Below, piece by piece: positions 28,951-29,554 of a stretch of 29,554 nt of DNA. This DNA is from a virus. The position numbers and the translations under genes were made by a program. The stretch is taken from positions 1 to 29,554 of IMG/VR virus record IMGVR_UViG_3300032294_001220; one strand, given 5' to 3'. The notes beneath the pieces are model-generated. The model had not been told where the DNA came from. It saw only the letters and a list, made by a program, of their open reading frames with translations, and did no database searches. Numbering within the stretch: position 1 is the first letter of the stretch; each line of letters opens with the position of its first letter.

Positions 28951-29491
28951 CGGATGAGAGGTCGGCCTTCACGCGGCGCACCCAAGCCTCGAGCACCTTC
29001 ACGGCCTTGGCCGGGTTCTCGGGGTTGCACCCTTCGGCCACGTCGAGGGCCAGCTTGTCGAGTCGGTTGACGATGGCCGCCGTCATGTCGCGCATGGCCT
29101 CGGTCGCTTCCTTCGCGGAGATGTAATCCTTGGTCAGGATGAGCCGACGCTCCTGCTCTTCCTCGAGGGCGACGAGCGTCTTCAGTGAGGCGTTATAACT
29201 CGACTGATACTTCCCCTGGTTAGGGTCGCCCCCTTCCATCGCCGCCTGCCAGACGCCACGCGCCCGACTGACTAAGGTCCGATGTTCGCTGATCGTGTCA
29301 GCCAGGGAGCCGTCATCGAGCTGCGCCGGTGCGGCCTTTGGTGCCGCGGCCCGCTGCACGTTCGCCCGGGCTTCACGCCATGCCCGAGCCGCGTCGATGC
29401 TTTCCGTCGGCATACCTTCGCGGCGCAAGACGCTGATGCGTTGCGCGGTGACGCCGAGCGCCAAACCCAGTTCTGAGTTGGTTAAGGCCAT
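28937..29491 (-). CDS. Small terminase subunit (Nu1-like)
   Basis: A 184-aa protein that should recognise the packaging site. The N-terminus has a helix-turn-helix (NSELGLALGVTAQRISVLRR, residues 5-24) like lambda Nu1; the middle (about 75-125) is a charged coiled coil for oligomerisation; the C-terminal 50 residues may contact the large subunit. It is the first gene of the map, 63 bases from the terminus, as in cos phages. ATG 29491 follows TTTAGCAAACT with no Shine-Dalgarno. Confidence 0.87.
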   Translation of the reverse strand: MALTNSELGLALGVTAQRISVLRREGMPTESIDAARAWREARANVQRAAAPKAAPAQLDDGSLADTISEHRTLVSRARGVWQAAMEGGDPNQGKYQSSYNASLKTLVALEEEQERRLILTKDYISAKEATEAMRDMTAAIVNRLDKLALDVAEGCNPENPAKAVKVLEAWVRRVKADLSSDDQA

Positions 29492-29525
29492 AGTTTGCTA
29501 AACTGCTTGTTTTGGCTCTTTGACC

Positions 29526-29554
29526 CCACGAAAAACCTTCGTGGTGTCGGGCCA
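29526..29554. other. cos: Genome terminus, cos-like site (start of phage map)
   Basis: The final 11 bases repeat positions 1-11. Directly inside lies a perfect 7-base inverted repeat CCACGAA-5 nt-TTCGTGG (29526-29544), a possible terminase binding element (cosB-like). The small terminase starts 35 bases further in. Inferred from repeat, dyad and context. Confidence 0.6.

Noticed and set aside
29526-29544. Inverted repeat before the small terminase as a terminator
   Set aside because: The T-run lies in the loop and arm rather than after the stem, so it is more likely a protein-binding element of cos.
1-29554. tRNA genes, CRISPR arrays, insertion sequences, integrase or repressor
   Set aside because: No cloverleaf-like sequence in the few gaps, no regular spacer repeats, no transposase and no catalytic integrase or CI-like repressor were seen. 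A search with dedicated RNA tools would be needed to exclude unusual tRNAs.

Overview
The window reads as one complete, tightly packed genome of a tailed bacteriophage (about 29.5 kb, GC-rich). All 54 genes I support lie on the minus strand, so the biological map is the reverse complement of the window. The right end (position 29554, next to the terminase genes) is the start of the genome and position 1 is its end. The same 11 bases occur at both extremities (1-11 and 29544-29554), inside a small dyad and 53-63 bp upstream of the small terminase gene. This suggests real cohesive (cos) ends, as in lambda-like phages.

Layout in transcription order. Packaging and head (29491-21538): small terminase, a 45-aa basic microprotein, GpA-type large terminase, a 38-aa microprotein, a gpW-like joiner, lambda-type portal, S49/ClpP-like prohead protease, coiled-coil scaffold candidate, major capsid protein, a strong terminator, then FII-like and Z-like head-tail and tail completion proteins. 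Tail (21531-13996): U-like terminator, tube protein candidate, a chaperone-position protein, a very short tape-measure candidate, three unrecognised structural proteins, a BppU-like adaptor and a 967-aa fibre with a collagen-like stretch, tandem 68-residue repeats and a lectin-like C-terminus. Late accessory and lysis genes (13994-12328): small membrane proteins, a lipoprotein with coiled coil and C-terminal membrane segments (unimolecular-spanin-like), an HExxH protein and a holin. A 322-bp non-coding region (12006-12327) separates this from the early/middle block.

Early/middle block (12005-68): many small unknown genes, a secreted lytic transglycosylase (endolysin) placed far from the holin, a RuvC-like resolvase, an ERF-family annealing protein, a PD-(D/E)XK exonuclease, an SSB-like protein, a dNMP kinase, an orphan integrase-arm-like protein, a DUF551-like protein, a calcineurin-type phosphoesterase, a winged-helix-like protein and a DnaB-N/RecA-fold helicase. 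No DNA polymerase, primase, integrase or lysogeny repressor was recognised, so the phage looks virulent and dependent on host replication enzymes. A small region with iteron-like repeats follows the helicase (976-1141).

Gene starts are mostly not preceded by Shine-Dalgarno sequences. Genes are linked by 4-base ATGA overlaps or by short leaders of the form TAA-TTTCCCACC-ATG. The host is probably Gram-negative (lipoprotein/spanin-like gene, secreted transglycosylase). Weak Shine-Dalgarno use suggests a lineage where this is common, such as Bacteroidota or possibly the PVC group, but the host cannot be named from this sequence.
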